Notes: a model not told the origin generated them from the letters alone. 15,367 nucleotides of DNA from a bacterium (GCA_021372515.1 JAJFUG010000210.1:1-15367), one strand, 5' to 3'; positions 1-7,754 are shown, counted from the first letter of the stretch. Numbers and translations: made by a program.

Positions 1-1
1 G

Positions 2-1024
2 TTCCCGTTCATGATCCAGGCCAGGGACGGCCGCCGGCTGAACTATTTCATCCCGCCGGTTCCGGCCTCCGGTGAATGGGTCCGCGTGGACCTGGGGTTC
101 AACACCCAGGACCAGGACAGCGTGACAATCAGCGTGGCCGCGCCCGAGGGCACGGGCACGTTCTGGGTGGATGACCTGCGCCTGGAGGAGGTGGGCCTGG
201 TGAACCTGCTGCGCCGCCCCGGAGCACCGCTCACGGTCAAGAGCGAGCGCGACGGGACTGTCTACGAGGAAGGAAAGGACTACGCCCCCGTGGCCGACAC
301 CCGGCTGGATTTCCGGTTCAGCCACGACGGGCCCGCGCTCACGCTTGTCCCCGGCGGACGGATCAAGGAGGGCGAGCGTCTGCGCGTTAGCTGGTGCCAC
401 GGCGCCACGATCTACTACCACCAGGTGGTGGCCTGCATGTCCGAGCCCGAGGTGTACGAGATCTGGAAGCGCCAGGTGCAGATAATCGACAGCCTCATCG
501 CCCCGAAACAGTATTTCCTGAGCGTGGATGAGCTGCGCATGGCCGGCACCTGCGCCGCCTGCACCGCCCGCGGCCTCACCCCGGGGCAGTTGGTCGCCGA
601 CTGCGTGCAGAAACAGGTGCAGATAGTGCGTGAGGTCAGCCCCAAAGCCGGGCTGCTCATCTGGTCGGACATGTTCGACCCCAACCACAACGCCGAGGCC
701 TGCGGACGATACTACCTCTGCTCCGGCGATTTCCACGGCTCCTGGGAGGGCCTGCCCCGCGACCTCATCATCGCCTGCTGGTATTTCGAGAAGCGCCGCG
801 AAAGCCTGGACCATTTCTCGACCCTGGGTTTCCACACCCTGGCCTGCGGCTATTATGACGCCGACAACCTGGAGCACGACCAGGCCTGGCTCGCCTCCCT
901 CGACAGCACGGTAGGAGCGCTGGGGATCATGTACACCACCTGGAGCAACAAATTCGAGCTGTTGCCCGAGTTCGGCGACCTGGTGAAAAAACACGCTATC
1001 GGCAAGAGCAAAGGAGATTTATAA
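2..1024 (+). CDS. GH20-like glycoside hydrolase, C-terminal part (5' end outside window)
   Basis: The frame is open to the left edge, so this is the last ~340 residues of a longer protein; the ATG at 11 is probably internal. Residues ~1-60 look like the end of a carbohydrate-binding-type beta-sandwich, closing with FWVDDLRLEEVG. After a linker (~65-135) comes a segment like the C-terminal half of a TIM barrel: MSEPEVYEIW, then SVDELRM with an Asp-Glu pair at 173-174 (counted from the ATG at 11), a Cys pair (CAAC), IWSDMFDPNHNA, and W-rich stretches near the end. The Asp-Glu pair and IWSDMFDPNHNA recall GH20-like beta-hexosaminidase relatives found in uncultured and planctomycete-type genomes; substrate is unknown. 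There is no C-terminal dockerin, unlike the two genes that follow. The next gene has its own promoter, so co-transcription is not required. Family recognition comes from memory of motifs, not a search. Confidence 0.7.
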   Translation, partial: FPFMIQARDGRRLNYFIPPVPASGEWVRVDLGFNTQDQDSVTISVAAPEGTGTFWVDDLRLEEVGLVNLLRRPGAPLTVKSERDGTVYEEGKDYAPVADTRLDFRFSHDGPALTLVPGGRIKEGERLRVSWCHGATIYYHQVVACMSEPEVYEIWKRQVQIIDSLIAPKQYFLSVDELRMAGTCAACTARGLTPGQLVADCVQKQVQIVREVSPKAGLLIWSDMFDPNHNAEACGRYYLCSGDFHGSWEGLPRDLIIACWYFEKRRESLDHFSTLGFHTLACGYYDADNLEHDQAWLASLDSTVGALGIMYTTWSNKFELLPEFGDLVKKHAIGKSKGDL

Positions 1025-1043
1025 AACGAAGCAAGGATAAACG

Positions 1044-1072
1044 TTGACCGGCGCTGTTGGTTATGGTACAAT
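1044..1072 (+). promoter_or_regulatory. Sigma70-type promoter of the M6 protease gene
   Basis: TTGACC (1044-1049) is followed, after exactly 17 bases, by TACAAT (1067-1072). This predicts a transcript start near 1079 and a ~50-base leader before the ATG at 1131. The -35 box coincides with a TTG that would otherwise extend the reading frame by 29 codons, so that TTG cannot be the start if this promoter is used. Confidence 0.7.
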
Positions 1073-1117
1073 CCGTCGCTCCTCGCAGTCTCCTTACAAT
1101 TCAGTATCGCCCTTAAC

Positions 1118-1121
1118 GGAG
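1118..1121 (+). promoter_or_regulatory. Shine-Dalgarno site fixing the M6 protease start at ATG 1131
   Basis: GGAG lies 9 bases before ATG 1131. The ATG begins a textbook signal peptide, whereas the upstream extension is untypical sequence and lies over the promoter. Confidence 0.7.
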
Positions 1122-1130
1122 AGTGACGGT

Positions 1131-3554
1131 ATGAAGCGCTGGGTCTATGTCTGCATGCTGGCTTTGCCGTTGCTGGTCGCATCAAGCCTTTCCGCCGCAC
1201 CGCCGCAGGCCGCCGCGGGAGCGCGGAAATTCAAAGAATGGCAGCCGCCCAACGTCGACCCGTCGCAACGTCGCTACGGCGACCCGGGCTGGTCCAGGCG
1301 CATGCGGGCGCGCCGCGTTCTGCGTGAGCGGATCGCCGCCGGCCGCACCGACCTGGCTGCCACCCTGCGCAGCGACAAGTTCTCGCTGCCGGTCCTGTTA
1401 GGCAATTTCGGCGACCTGACCGGCACCTATTCCCAGGAGGAATTCCAGAACAACCTGTTCGGGGCCAACCCGAACGGCTCGATGATCGACTACTACAAAG
1501 AGATTTCCTACGGCCAGTTCGAGCTCAGCGGCCAGGTCTACGGCTGGTTCGACTCGGGCAAGGAGAAGGCCTATTACGTGGACAACAATGTCCCGTACGA
1601 GTTCGTGCGGGACGTGGTGGCCCAGGCCGACCCGAGTGTGGATTTCTCGCAGTACGACAACGACGGGCCGGATGGGGTGCCGAACTCCGGGGATGACGAC
1701 GGCTTCGTGGACGCGGTCTACGTGATCTGCCCCGGCTACGAGGACAACGAGGCGTTCCACGCCCACATGTGGACCCTGGAGGACGCCCAGTTGGGGGCCT
1801 ACGAGACCGATGACCCGGCCGCGGGCGGCGGCACGATCAAGATCAACGCCTACGGCATCACCGAGGAACAGTACAGCCCGGACGGCGAAAACTACCAGAT
1901 TCAGCCCATCGGCACGCTCTGCCACGAGTTCGGCCACCTGCTCGGCCTGACCGACCTGTACGACCGCACCGATGACACCAAGGAGCCGGATTTCCGTTCT
2001 TCCGAGGGTATCGGCCAGTGGGGCCTGATGGGCAGCGGCAACTACGGCGCCACCGGCGACAACCCCGGCAAGCCCGTGCAGATGTGCGCCTGGAACAAAA
2101 TCCAGCTCGGCTGGCTCAGCCCGACAGTTGTTACCGCGGATGGACAGGTAAGCCTGGCGCAGGTGGAAACCACGCCCGCGGCGCTCAAGATCTGGGAAGA
2201 CCCCTTCCACAGTTTCCGCTATTTCCTGATCGAAAACCGCGAGGCAGTCGGGTTCGACAGCGAGATACCCAGCAGCGGGCTTCTGATCTACCACGTGGAT
2301 GAAAGCCGGGTCTGGGACCTCAACTCCTACTCCGGCCCCGGCAACGATGACTACCGCAGCAAGCTGGTGGACGTGGAGGAGGCGGACGGATCGGATGACC
2401 TGGACAACAGTGTCAACCGCTCGGACAGCGGCGACCCGTTCCCCGGCGCCTCCGGCAACCGGACTTTCGATGAGAGCTCCTACCCCGGCAGCCGCGACTC
2501 CGAGGGCAACACCACCGGCGTGGCCGTGCGCGAAATCTCCGACCCGGCCGAGACCATGACCGCCCTGATCAGCGTGCGCAAGGACGGCGGCTACACCCTG
2601 GCCTACGATGAAAAGGGGATCACCGAGTTTTTCAGCTACAGCGGTCCGGACAACTGGGTGGGCGTGGATTATCGCACCGCCGAGGCCGGACGGCTGGAGG
2701 CCGTGGTTCTGGGGGTCTCCGATGAGCAGGCCCGGATGTTCGAGGTCCGGGTCTACGACTCGTTCAACGGCGGCAAGCCGGGCAACCTCCTGACCAGCCA
2801 GGTGTTCTCCTCGGTCGGCGGCATGGCCTGGCAGACCGTGACCCTCGACCATCCGGTCGAGCTGGCCGCGGACAAGGAATTCTTCCTCGCGGTCAGCGGG
2901 ATGGAAACATTCGGCGCGGACAGCAAGGGCCAGCCCTCCGGCAAGACCTATTTTTCCAGCGACGGGACCAATTATTCGCCTCTGCAAGGGCTTTCCGGCA
3001 CTGCGGTGGATTACCCGCTGCGCGCGCTCGTACGCACGAGCGGCGGCACGGTGGAGCCACCCAAGCCGATGTTCACCGGCGCGATCGGCGACTGCTCGTT
3101 CCCCGGCGCCGCCACCTCCTACACTCTCTGGGCGGATGTCGACCCGGCCGCCGCGGTGATGAGCGTGAAGCTCATCGCCGGCACGGACGGCGGGGCCACT
3201 TTCCCGGTCAGCCTGGAATGCGAGCGCTCGGGCAACCGTTTCAGCGTCTCGCTGCCGGCCATCGAGGCCGGGGCGCACTACTCGTTCTATTTCGAGGGCC
3301 TGGAGTCGGAGGGCGGCCTGGTGCGCCTGCCCGAGAACGCGCCGTCGGCTGTCTACACCCTGACCGTCAACGCGGTCATCCCGATCACGGGCGGGGATGT
3401 GGACGGTAACGGCAAGACCGACGTGTTCGACCTGCTGTCCCTGCTCAAGAGCCTTTCGGGCACCGCCCCGTCCGGCCAGAACTCGGACGTGGACGAAAAC
3501 GGCAAGACCGACATTTTCGACCTGCTGGCTCTGCTCAAGAAGCTGGCCCAGTAG
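1131..3554 (+). CDS. Secreted M6-family (immune inhibitor A-like) metalloprotease with C-terminal dockerin
   Basis: An 807-residue secreted zinc endopeptidase. Signal peptide at ~1-24 (MKRWVYVCMLALPLLVASSL), then a short Arg-rich propeptide, and the catalytic domain from ~84. The zinc site is HEFGHLLGLTDLYD (H265, E266, H269, D275), the M6 form of HExxHxxGxxD, with a Met-turn-like LMGSGNYG around M300. A D-rich stretch (DNDGPDG...DDDGF, ~180-200) probably binds calcium. Residues ~486-640 look like a beta-sandwich and ~648-750 an Ig-like module. The end (756-807) is a type I dockerin with two calcium loops, D756-D767 and D786-D797, exactly 30 residues apart, each followed by an FDLL.LLK helix. 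By family it should cut proteins outside the cell, and the dockerin should tether it to a cohesin. The start was chosen on signal peptide, Shine-Dalgarno site and promoter position. Catalytic call sure; partner unknown. Confidence 0.92.
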   Translation: MKRWVYVCMLALPLLVASSLSAAPPQAAAGARKFKEWQPPNVDPSQRRYGDPGWSRRMRARRVLRERIAAGRTDLAATLRSDKFSLPVLLGNFGDLTGTYSQEEFQNNLFGANPNGSMIDYYKEISYGQFELSGQVYGWFDSGKEKAYYVDNNVPYEFVRDVVAQADPSVDFSQYDNDGPDGVPNSGDDDGFVDAVYVICPGYEDNEAFHAHMWTLEDAQLGAYETDDPAAGGGTIKINAYGITEEQYSPDGENYQIQPIGTLCHEFGHLLGLTDLYDRTDDTKEPDFRSSEGIGQWGLMGSGNYGATGDNPGKPVQMCAWNKIQLGWLSPTVVTADGQVSLAQVETTPAALKIWEDPFHSFRYFLIENREAVGFDSEIPSSGLLIYHVDESRVWDLNSYSGPGNDDYRSKLVDVEEADGSDDLDNSVNRSDSGDPFPGASGNRTFDESSYPGSRDSEGNTTGVAVREISDPAETMTALISVRKDGGYTLAYDEKGITEFFSYSGPDNWVGVDYRTAEAGRLEAVVLGVSDEQARMFEVRVYDSFNGGKPGNLLTSQVFSSVGGMAWQTVTLDHPVELAADKEFFLAVSGMETFGADSKGQPSGKTYFSSDGTNYSPLQGLSGTAVDYPLRALVRTSGGTVEPPKPMFTGAIGDCSFPGAATSYTLWADVDPAAAVMSVKLIAGTDGGATFPVSLECERSGNRFSVSLPAIEAGAHYSFYFEGLESEGGLVRLPENAPSAVYTLTVNAVIPITGGDVDGNGKTDVFDLLSLLKSLSGTAPSGQNSDVDENGKTDIFDLLALLKKLAQ

Positions 3555-3581
3555 GCGGCTTAAGTCGTTGCGCATGCCCTG

Positions 3582-3639
3582 CGGCCGGGAGACGGACCGG
3601 AAAGCCCGGTTTGCCTCCCGGCCGTGCCGTTTACGGCAC
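3582..3639 (+). terminator. Tandem stem-loops after the M6 protease gene
   Basis: The first stem-loop pairs CGGCCGGGAG (3582-3591) with CTCCCGGCCG (3615-3624), with an inner ACCGG/CCGGT pairing. The second pairs GTGCCGT (3624-3630) with ACGGCAC (3633-3639). They start 27 bases after the stop codon. Neither has a T-run, so they could be a weak or factor-dependent terminator, or mRNA 3'-end protection, rather than a classic intrinsic terminator. Confidence 0.5.
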
Positions 3640-3670
3640 CGTCGCCCGCACAATGCGCTCACGAAATATC

Positions 3671-3699
3671 TTGAACCGTCAGCGGCAAGAGGCTAAGTT
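3671..3699 (+). promoter_or_regulatory. Candidate promoter of the heparinase-like gene
   Basis: TTGAAC (3671-3676), a 17-base gap, and TAAGTT (3694-3699). The -35 is good and the -10 is poor (3 of 6 matches). It sits after the stem-loops of the preceding gene and ~64 bases before the proposed start, which is where a promoter would be expected. Confidence 0.35.
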
Positions 3700-3748
3700 T
3701 GCCTCATTCTGATGGATGAAAGGCTCACTCCACTTTCAACCCTCATCC

Positions 3749-3754
3749 AGGAGG
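3749..3754 (+). promoter_or_regulatory. Strong Shine-Dalgarno site pointing to a TTG start at 3763
   Basis: AGGAGG, the full consensus, lies 8 bases before TTG 3763. The in-frame ATG at 3712 has no such site in front, and the 17 residues it would add are polar and placed ahead of the signal peptide. TTG is therefore preferred. Confidence 0.75.
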
Positions 3755-3762
3755 CGGCTGTC

Positions 3763-5856
3763 TTGAGACTGAAAGCCTGTCTGTTCCCCGTGCTGCTGGC
3801 GGCCTTTCTTTTCCCGGCCGCGGGCCTGCTGGCGGAGGATGTTTTCCCTGCCGCGGAGTCGCTCGCCCCGGTGCGTCCACGCCTGCTCATCCGCGGGGAT
3901 GATTCCACCTGCGGCGTGCCCCTGAGCCGTTTGCGCACCGACACCACCGCCGCCGAGTACCGGGCCATGCGGGACAGGCTGCGCCAGCAGACCAGCCCGG
4001 CCTGCTATGCTCTCCAGTGGCAGATGTACGGCGACAGCGCCATGGCCGACTCCGCCGTGGCCGCGCTCAAGCGCTACCGTTACGCCACCCCGGGTAACAC
4101 TTTCGGAATCTATTCGACCCTGTTCGAGAACGGCCTGGCCTACGACTGGGTGCACGACTACGTCAAGTTCAGCGCCGAGGACCGCGCTGCGGTGCGCGCC
4201 CAGTTCTACAAGCTGGCCTACACCGATGGACTGGCCCTGAGCGGCGACCACATTTTCCACAATTATGTCTGGATGAGCGCCTGCGGGTCCGCGATCTGGG
4301 CCCTGGCCACCGCGGGCGAGGACAGTGACTCCGACAAGCTTTACACCCAGGTGCGCGCCTGGCTGAACAACCACCTCTATCCGGGCATGCACTACATGGA
4401 CGGCCTGCCGGGGGAGAGCCTGGGCTACTGGTCGCAGTACGATTTCACCGGCGCGGTCTGGACTGTCCTGGCCGCCCAGAGCGCCAGCGGGCAGAACCTG
4501 GTCGGGCGCATCGCCACGGAGCAGGATGACTGGCTGCGCCGCCAGTACATGAACGAGATCCACAGCGTGCAGCCGGACATGCGTTTCCTGCCCTGGGGCG
4601 ATGTGATCGGCGGGCCCAACGGCAGCGTGACACACGAGATGGCCGGTGTGCTGGATGCCTGCGCCTGGGCTTTCGGCAGCGGCGAGGGGGCCTGGTTCGA
4701 CCGCTGGCTGGCCGGCAAGCGCGGCGCCGGACGGTTCTACGGCCTCACCTCCATGTACTACATGCTCTACACCAAGCACCTGAGCGCCGCTCCTGTCACC
4801 CCGGCCCTGAGCTACACAGCCGGCGGCGGCGCCCAGGGCGGTCATTTCATCGCCCGGGGGGCCTGGGAGGATGGGGCCACGCTGGTCGGTTTCGGAGTGA
4901 AAGACCACTACGGCGACCACAACCACTACGACCAGGGCGGGTTCACGCTCTACCGCAACGGCTTCCTGGTGGCCGATCCGACCGTTTACAACGAGGTGAA
5001 CGGGCCCCAGCAGCCGGCGGATGTCCACAGCACACTGATTCTTTACAAACCCGGCTCCACATTCCCGATCAAGCAGCGCGAGCCCCACGGCCAGAATTTC
5101 GGCTCTCTGGATAATTTCAAGGCCAACCTCGATGCCGGACAGATGCTGAACACAGGCGATTTCCTGTTCTCGGCCGAGGGCGGCGGCTGGGCCGCCGCGG
5201 CCGGGCAGTACGCCCAGGCCTACCAGAGCGGGGTGGTGAAAAGCTGCGTGCGCCAGATCCTGTTCCTGCGGCCCTCCACGCTTCTGGTGGTCGATCAGCT
5301 CCAGGCCGCGGCGGCCGGCTCGCTCAGCGGAATCGATTGGCTGCTCCAGCTTGCCGCCCAGCCGAACGTGAACGGGTCCGGCCTTTTCTGCGCCAACGCC
5401 GCGAGCTGGCTGCGCTGCCGCACGCTCTACCCGGATACGGTCGCGCCCGCGGTGCAGGCGACTTCCGTGGGCACCTGGCGCGCCTCGTACCATTTCACGG
5501 CCGGGGACAACACGGTCCTGGTGCACTGTCTGGAAACGGGCGACGGGGCCGTGGCGCCGGACAGCCTGCCCGGGATTGTCCTCAGCCTGGGGGCCGACTC
5601 GCTGCGGATCGAGACCGCGGACTGGGTGTTCTCCCTGGCCCGCAGCGGCACTTTCGGGGTGAGCGGGATGAAAAAAAAACCGCCGGTCCAGCCCGGGGAC
5701 ATGAACGGTGACAGCAAGCTGGACGTGTTCGACCTGCTGGGACTGCTCAAGGCCCTGGGCGGGGGAACGGCCGCCGGAGCGGAGAGCGATGTGAACGGGG
5801 ACGGCAGGATGGACATATTCGACCTGCTGGCCCTGCTCAAGAAACTGGCCGGCTGA
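3763..5856 (+). CDS. Secreted heparinase II/III-like polysaccharide lyase with C-terminal dockerin
   Basis: A 697-residue protein from the TTG start. Signal peptide ~1-24 (MRLKACLFPVLLAAFLFPAA, cleaved near LLA-ED). Residues ~30-340 are mainly helical with aromatic-rich segments such as YDWVHDY (from 127) and HNYVWM (H166-Y168), as in the alpha/alpha toroid of heparinase II/III-type lyases. The C-terminal beta-sandwich opens near 355 and carries the family signature DHYGDHNHYDQGGF (381-394), followed by LYRNGFLVADP. The end (646-697) is a dockerin with calcium loops D646-D657 and D676-D687, 30 residues apart. Known relatives cleave uronic-acid polysaccharides by beta-elimination or act as related hydrolases; the substrate cannot be read here. 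It follows the dockerin protease on the same strand. In the first calcium loop Ser replaces the usual Gly at position 6. Family call firm, substrate and exact PL family unknown. Confidence 0.87.
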   Translation: MRLKACLFPVLLAAFLFPAAGLLAEDVFPAAESLAPVRPRLLIRGDDSTCGVPLSRLRTDTTAAEYRAMRDRLRQQTSPACYALQWQMYGDSAMADSAVAALKRYRYATPGNTFGIYSTLFENGLAYDWVHDYVKFSAEDRAAVRAQFYKLAYTDGLALSGDHIFHNYVWMSACGSAIWALATAGEDSDSDKLYTQVRAWLNNHLYPGMHYMDGLPGESLGYWSQYDFTGAVWTVLAAQSASGQNLVGRIATEQDDWLRRQYMNEIHSVQPDMRFLPWGDVIGGPNGSVTHEMAGVLDACAWAFGSGEGAWFDRWLAGKRGAGRFYGLTSMYYMLYTKHLSAAPVTPALSYTAGGGAQGGHFIARGAWEDGATLVGFGVKDHYGDHNHYDQGGFTLYRNGFLVADPTVYNEVNGPQQPADVHSTLILYKPGSTFPIKQREPHGQNFGSLDNFKANLDAGQMLNTGDFLFSAEGGGWAAAAGQYAQAYQSGVVKSCVRQILFLRPSTLLVVDQLQAAAAGSLSGIDWLLQLAAQPNVNGSGLFCANAASWLRCRTLYPDTVAPAVQATSVGTWRASYHFTAGDNTVLVHCLETGDGAVAPDSLPGIVLSLGADSLRIETADWVFSLARSGTFGVSGMKKKPPVQPGDMNGDSKLDVFDLLGLLKALGGGTAAGAESDVNGDGRMDIFDLLALLKKLAG

Positions 5857-5874
5857 GAACACAGACAATGAAAA

Positions 5875-5903
5875 GGCCGGTACCGTGCATGCACGGTCCG
5901 GCC
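5875..5903 (+). other. Long near-perfect hairpin after the heparinase-like gene
   Basis: GGCCGG (5875-5880), a single unpaired T, then the 16-base palindrome ACCGTGCATGCACGGT (5882-5897) and CCGGCC (5898-5903). This gives up to 14 base pairs with one bulge, 18 bases after the stop. No T-run follows directly. It precedes a canonical terminator, so it may protect the mRNA end, or bind a protein as DNA. Confidence 0.6.
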
Positions 5904-5917
5904 GGTAAAACCATCCG

Positions 5918-5944
5918 GGGCAGGCTTATAGCCTGCCCTGTTTT
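5918..5944. terminator. Bidirectional intrinsic terminator between convergent operons
   Basis: GGGCAGGC (5918-5925), loop TTATA, GCCTGCCC (5931-5938), then TGTTTT. On the minus strand the same stem is followed by CGGATGGTTTT, so it can serve both directions. The T-run on the plus strand touches the stop codon of TetR-1 (5944-5946), making a compact convergent junction. Confidence 0.8.
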
Positions 5945-6573
5945 CATTTCCCCCCGTCTTTCGCCCCTTCCGCGGCGCACTGGTGCAGGCCGTTGATAAA
6001 CAGGTCCACCACGGTCCGGGCCTGGGACTCCACGCTCATCCGGTTAAGCTTCGAGGGCCGGAAAAACTCGTGCATCAGCGAGATAAAAAACAGGGAGCCG
6101 ATGAATACATCCGCAGCGAACTCCGAGTCGAACGCCCGGAGCTGGCCATCCGCACGCCCCTGCTCCAGGCAGTTACGGATGAAGCCGCTGTACTCGCTGG
6201 TCCCCCGGCTGCGGTGAAACTGGAGCGACTGCTCCGGCTGGCTCAGCATGGTCTGCATGATGAAACGGAAAGCGGCGGGCCGCTCACGGTTCTCCTGCAG
6301 GAAAAGACCGGCGTAGCGCAGGAGGGTGGTTTCGAGGTCCTTGTCCAGGGCCTGCTCGGCACTGAATGTCCGGCCCAGCTCGTGCTCGAAGCAGGCCTGC
6401 TGGAGCTCGCTCTTGCTCTTGAAGAAATGGAACAGCACGCCCTCGCTCACACCACAGGCCTGGGCGATCTGACGGGTGCGGGTGCCCTCCAGCCCCTGGG
6501 CGGCGAAAAGCTGGAGCGCCTCGGCGATTATCTGCTCCCGCCGCTGCTCGGCGCTCATCCTTGTCCTGGCCAT
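5944..6573 (-). CDS. TetR-family transcriptional regulator (TetR-1)
   Basis: A 209-residue protein beginning MARTRMSAEQRREQI. The N-terminal DNA-binding domain has the helix-turn-helix at ~31-51: TRTRQIAQACGVSEGVLFHF followed by FKSKSEL, the classic TetR pattern. The remaining ~150 residues are helical and form the ligand-binding and dimer domain, whose ligand cannot be told. The ATG at 6573 is supported by AAAGGAG (6581-6587 on this strand) with 7 bases to the start; this site lies inside the end of the upstream glycosyltransferase gene, whose stop is 2 bases away. A longer in-frame reading to 6894 has no independent support and lies over the glycosyltransferase. Co-transcription with the glycosyltransferase is nearly certain, so it may regulate that operon, but no operator could be assigned. 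Family firm, target unknown. Confidence 0.9.
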   Translation of the reverse strand: MARTRMSAEQRREQIIAEALQLFAAQGLEGTRTRQIAQACGVSEGVLFHFFKSKSELQQACFEHELGRTFSAEQALDKDLETTLLRYAGLFLQENRERPAAFRFIMQTMLSQPEQSLQFHRSRGTSEYSGFIRNCLEQGRADGQLRAFDSEFAADVFIGSLFFISLMHEFFRPSKLNRMSVESQARTVVDLFINGLHQCAAEGAKDGGK

Positions 6574-6575
6574 AT

Positions 6576-7754
6576 TCAGACTCCTTTCCCGGCCCCACCG
6601 GCCTGGCAGTCCTGTCTGAGGCCCTGGGCGGACAGGTGCCGGGCGGTCAACGATCCTATCAGGTTTTCGAGCTGGTCCGCGCGGCGCAAGGCCGTTTTGA
6701 GCCCCATGGCCCGTCCCCTGGCGGCCTGTCCCAGGCTGCGGAACAGGTCGGGGTCGCGCGCCAGGAACAGGAGCCTGTCGGCCAGCGCCCCGGCGCTGCG
6801 TGGCTCGTGCAGCAGACCCTCCACGCCGTCGGTCATCAGGGAGCGGGCGAGCGGAGTGTCCCCGGCCACCACCGCCACACCCGAGGCCATCCACTCCAGG
6901 GTCTCCGCGCCTCCGCCCCGGGCGTTGCCGTCCGGGTCCACCACCCCCACGTCGAATACATCCAGCAGGCTCTCATGCGCCGCACCCAGCCGCATCCAGC
7001 AGACATTCTCCCGCAGCAGGGGGTCGAGGTTCACCCGTTCGCGCAGAGAGGCCAGCTCGCCGGTAAGCTCATCGCCCAGGATGACAAACAGGCATTCAAC
7101 CCGCTGCCCCAGCACCTTGCGGGCGGCATCCAGGAACGTGCCGTGCCCGGCGCCGGGCCTCACCGGTCCAAGCATGCCCACGATCAGGCTGCCCACCAGC
7201 GGCCGTTCGAGCTTGACCGCCGCCGGGTCGGATAGCGTAGGTTCCGTGCCGTCCTCCACCAGGCAGAGCGTTCCTTTGAGCGCCCTTTTCAACCGGCTGT
7301 CGAACCCCCGGTTGTCTGTCACCAGCACCGCCCCCACGGTCTCGGCGAACGAGGGGCCGGTGTCGAGCAGACGTTGGAAAGCTCCTCCATCCCCGAGCAT
7401 GGCGATCACCGGCACATCCAACTCCCAGCACGACCCGGCGAACCAGTCCAGTCCCTGGCAGCCCTGGAACAGGACCGCATCCGGCCGTAGACGGCGCAGA
7501 AGGTCGCGGCTCTGGCGCTCGAAATCGCGCCGCGTGACCGAATCGGTCAATTCCGCATGCTCCAGCCCCACCGTGCGCGTGCTGAAACCCACCTCAAAGG
7601 TCAGCCGGGAGGCGGCCGAGCCGGCCCGCGCCAGGCAGGTCACACGGTACCCGCGGCGGCGCAGCTCGCTCAGCCATTCAATGTCGAGCGGAGCGCCACC
7701 CTCAGCCTCAATCTCGAACGTCACGAACAGGAGATCACAGCATAATCTGTCCAT
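6576..7754 (-). CDS. GT-B fold glycosyltransferase, group 1/GT4-like
   Basis: A 392-residue soluble protein with two Rossmann-like halves. The N-terminal half begins DLLFVTFEIEAEGGAPLDI (7-25), where GT4 enzymes have their first strand and Gly-Gly loop, followed by LSELRRRGYRV. The C-terminal half starts near 186 with VGMLGPVRPG and holds the nucleotide-sugar region AETLEWMASGVAVVAG (283-298) followed by EGLLHEP. The second Glu of the usual E-x7-E motif is present as E287, but position 279 is Arg rather than Glu, so the motif is degenerate and activity is less certain. It should transfer a sugar from a nucleotide-sugar donor to a glycan or lipid; acceptor unknown. It is first in a two-gene operon with TetR-1, 2 bases between stop and start. 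The start at 7754 has only a weak purine-rich site (GGGGAAAAGAG) ahead, but matches the family N-terminus. Confidence 0.85.
   Translation of the reverse strand: MDRLCCDLLFVTFEIEAEGGAPLDIEWLSELRRRGYRVTCLARAGSAASRLTFEVGFSTRTVGLEHAELTDSVTRRDFERQSRDLLRRLRPDAVLFQGCQGLDWFAGSCWELDVPVIAMLGDGGAFQRLLDTGPSFAETVGAVLVTDNRGFDSRLKRALKGTLCLVEDGTEPTLSDPAAVKLERPLVGSLIVGMLGPVRPGAGHGTFLDAARKVLGQRVECLFVILGDELTGELASLRERVNLDPLLRENVCWMRLGAAHESLLDVFDVGVVDPDGNARGGGAETLEWMASGVAVVAGDTPLARSLMTDGVEGLLHEPRSAGALADRLLFLARDPDLFRSLGQAARGRAMGLKTALRRADQLENLIGSLTARHLSAQGLRQDCQAGGAGKGV

Noticed and set aside
1398-5868. Long minus-strand frames (about 754 and 710 codons) opposite the protease and lyase genes
   Set aside because: Same GC-driven shadow effect: Val/Gly/Ala/His-rich products with no domain, against clear signal peptides, catalytic motifs and dockerins on the plus strand.
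6574-6894. N-terminal extension of TetR-1 to 6894
   Set aside because: The extension is Pro/Gly/Arg-rich and lies over the glycosyltransferase. ATG 6573 has a good Shine-Dalgarno site and the normal TetR N-terminus.
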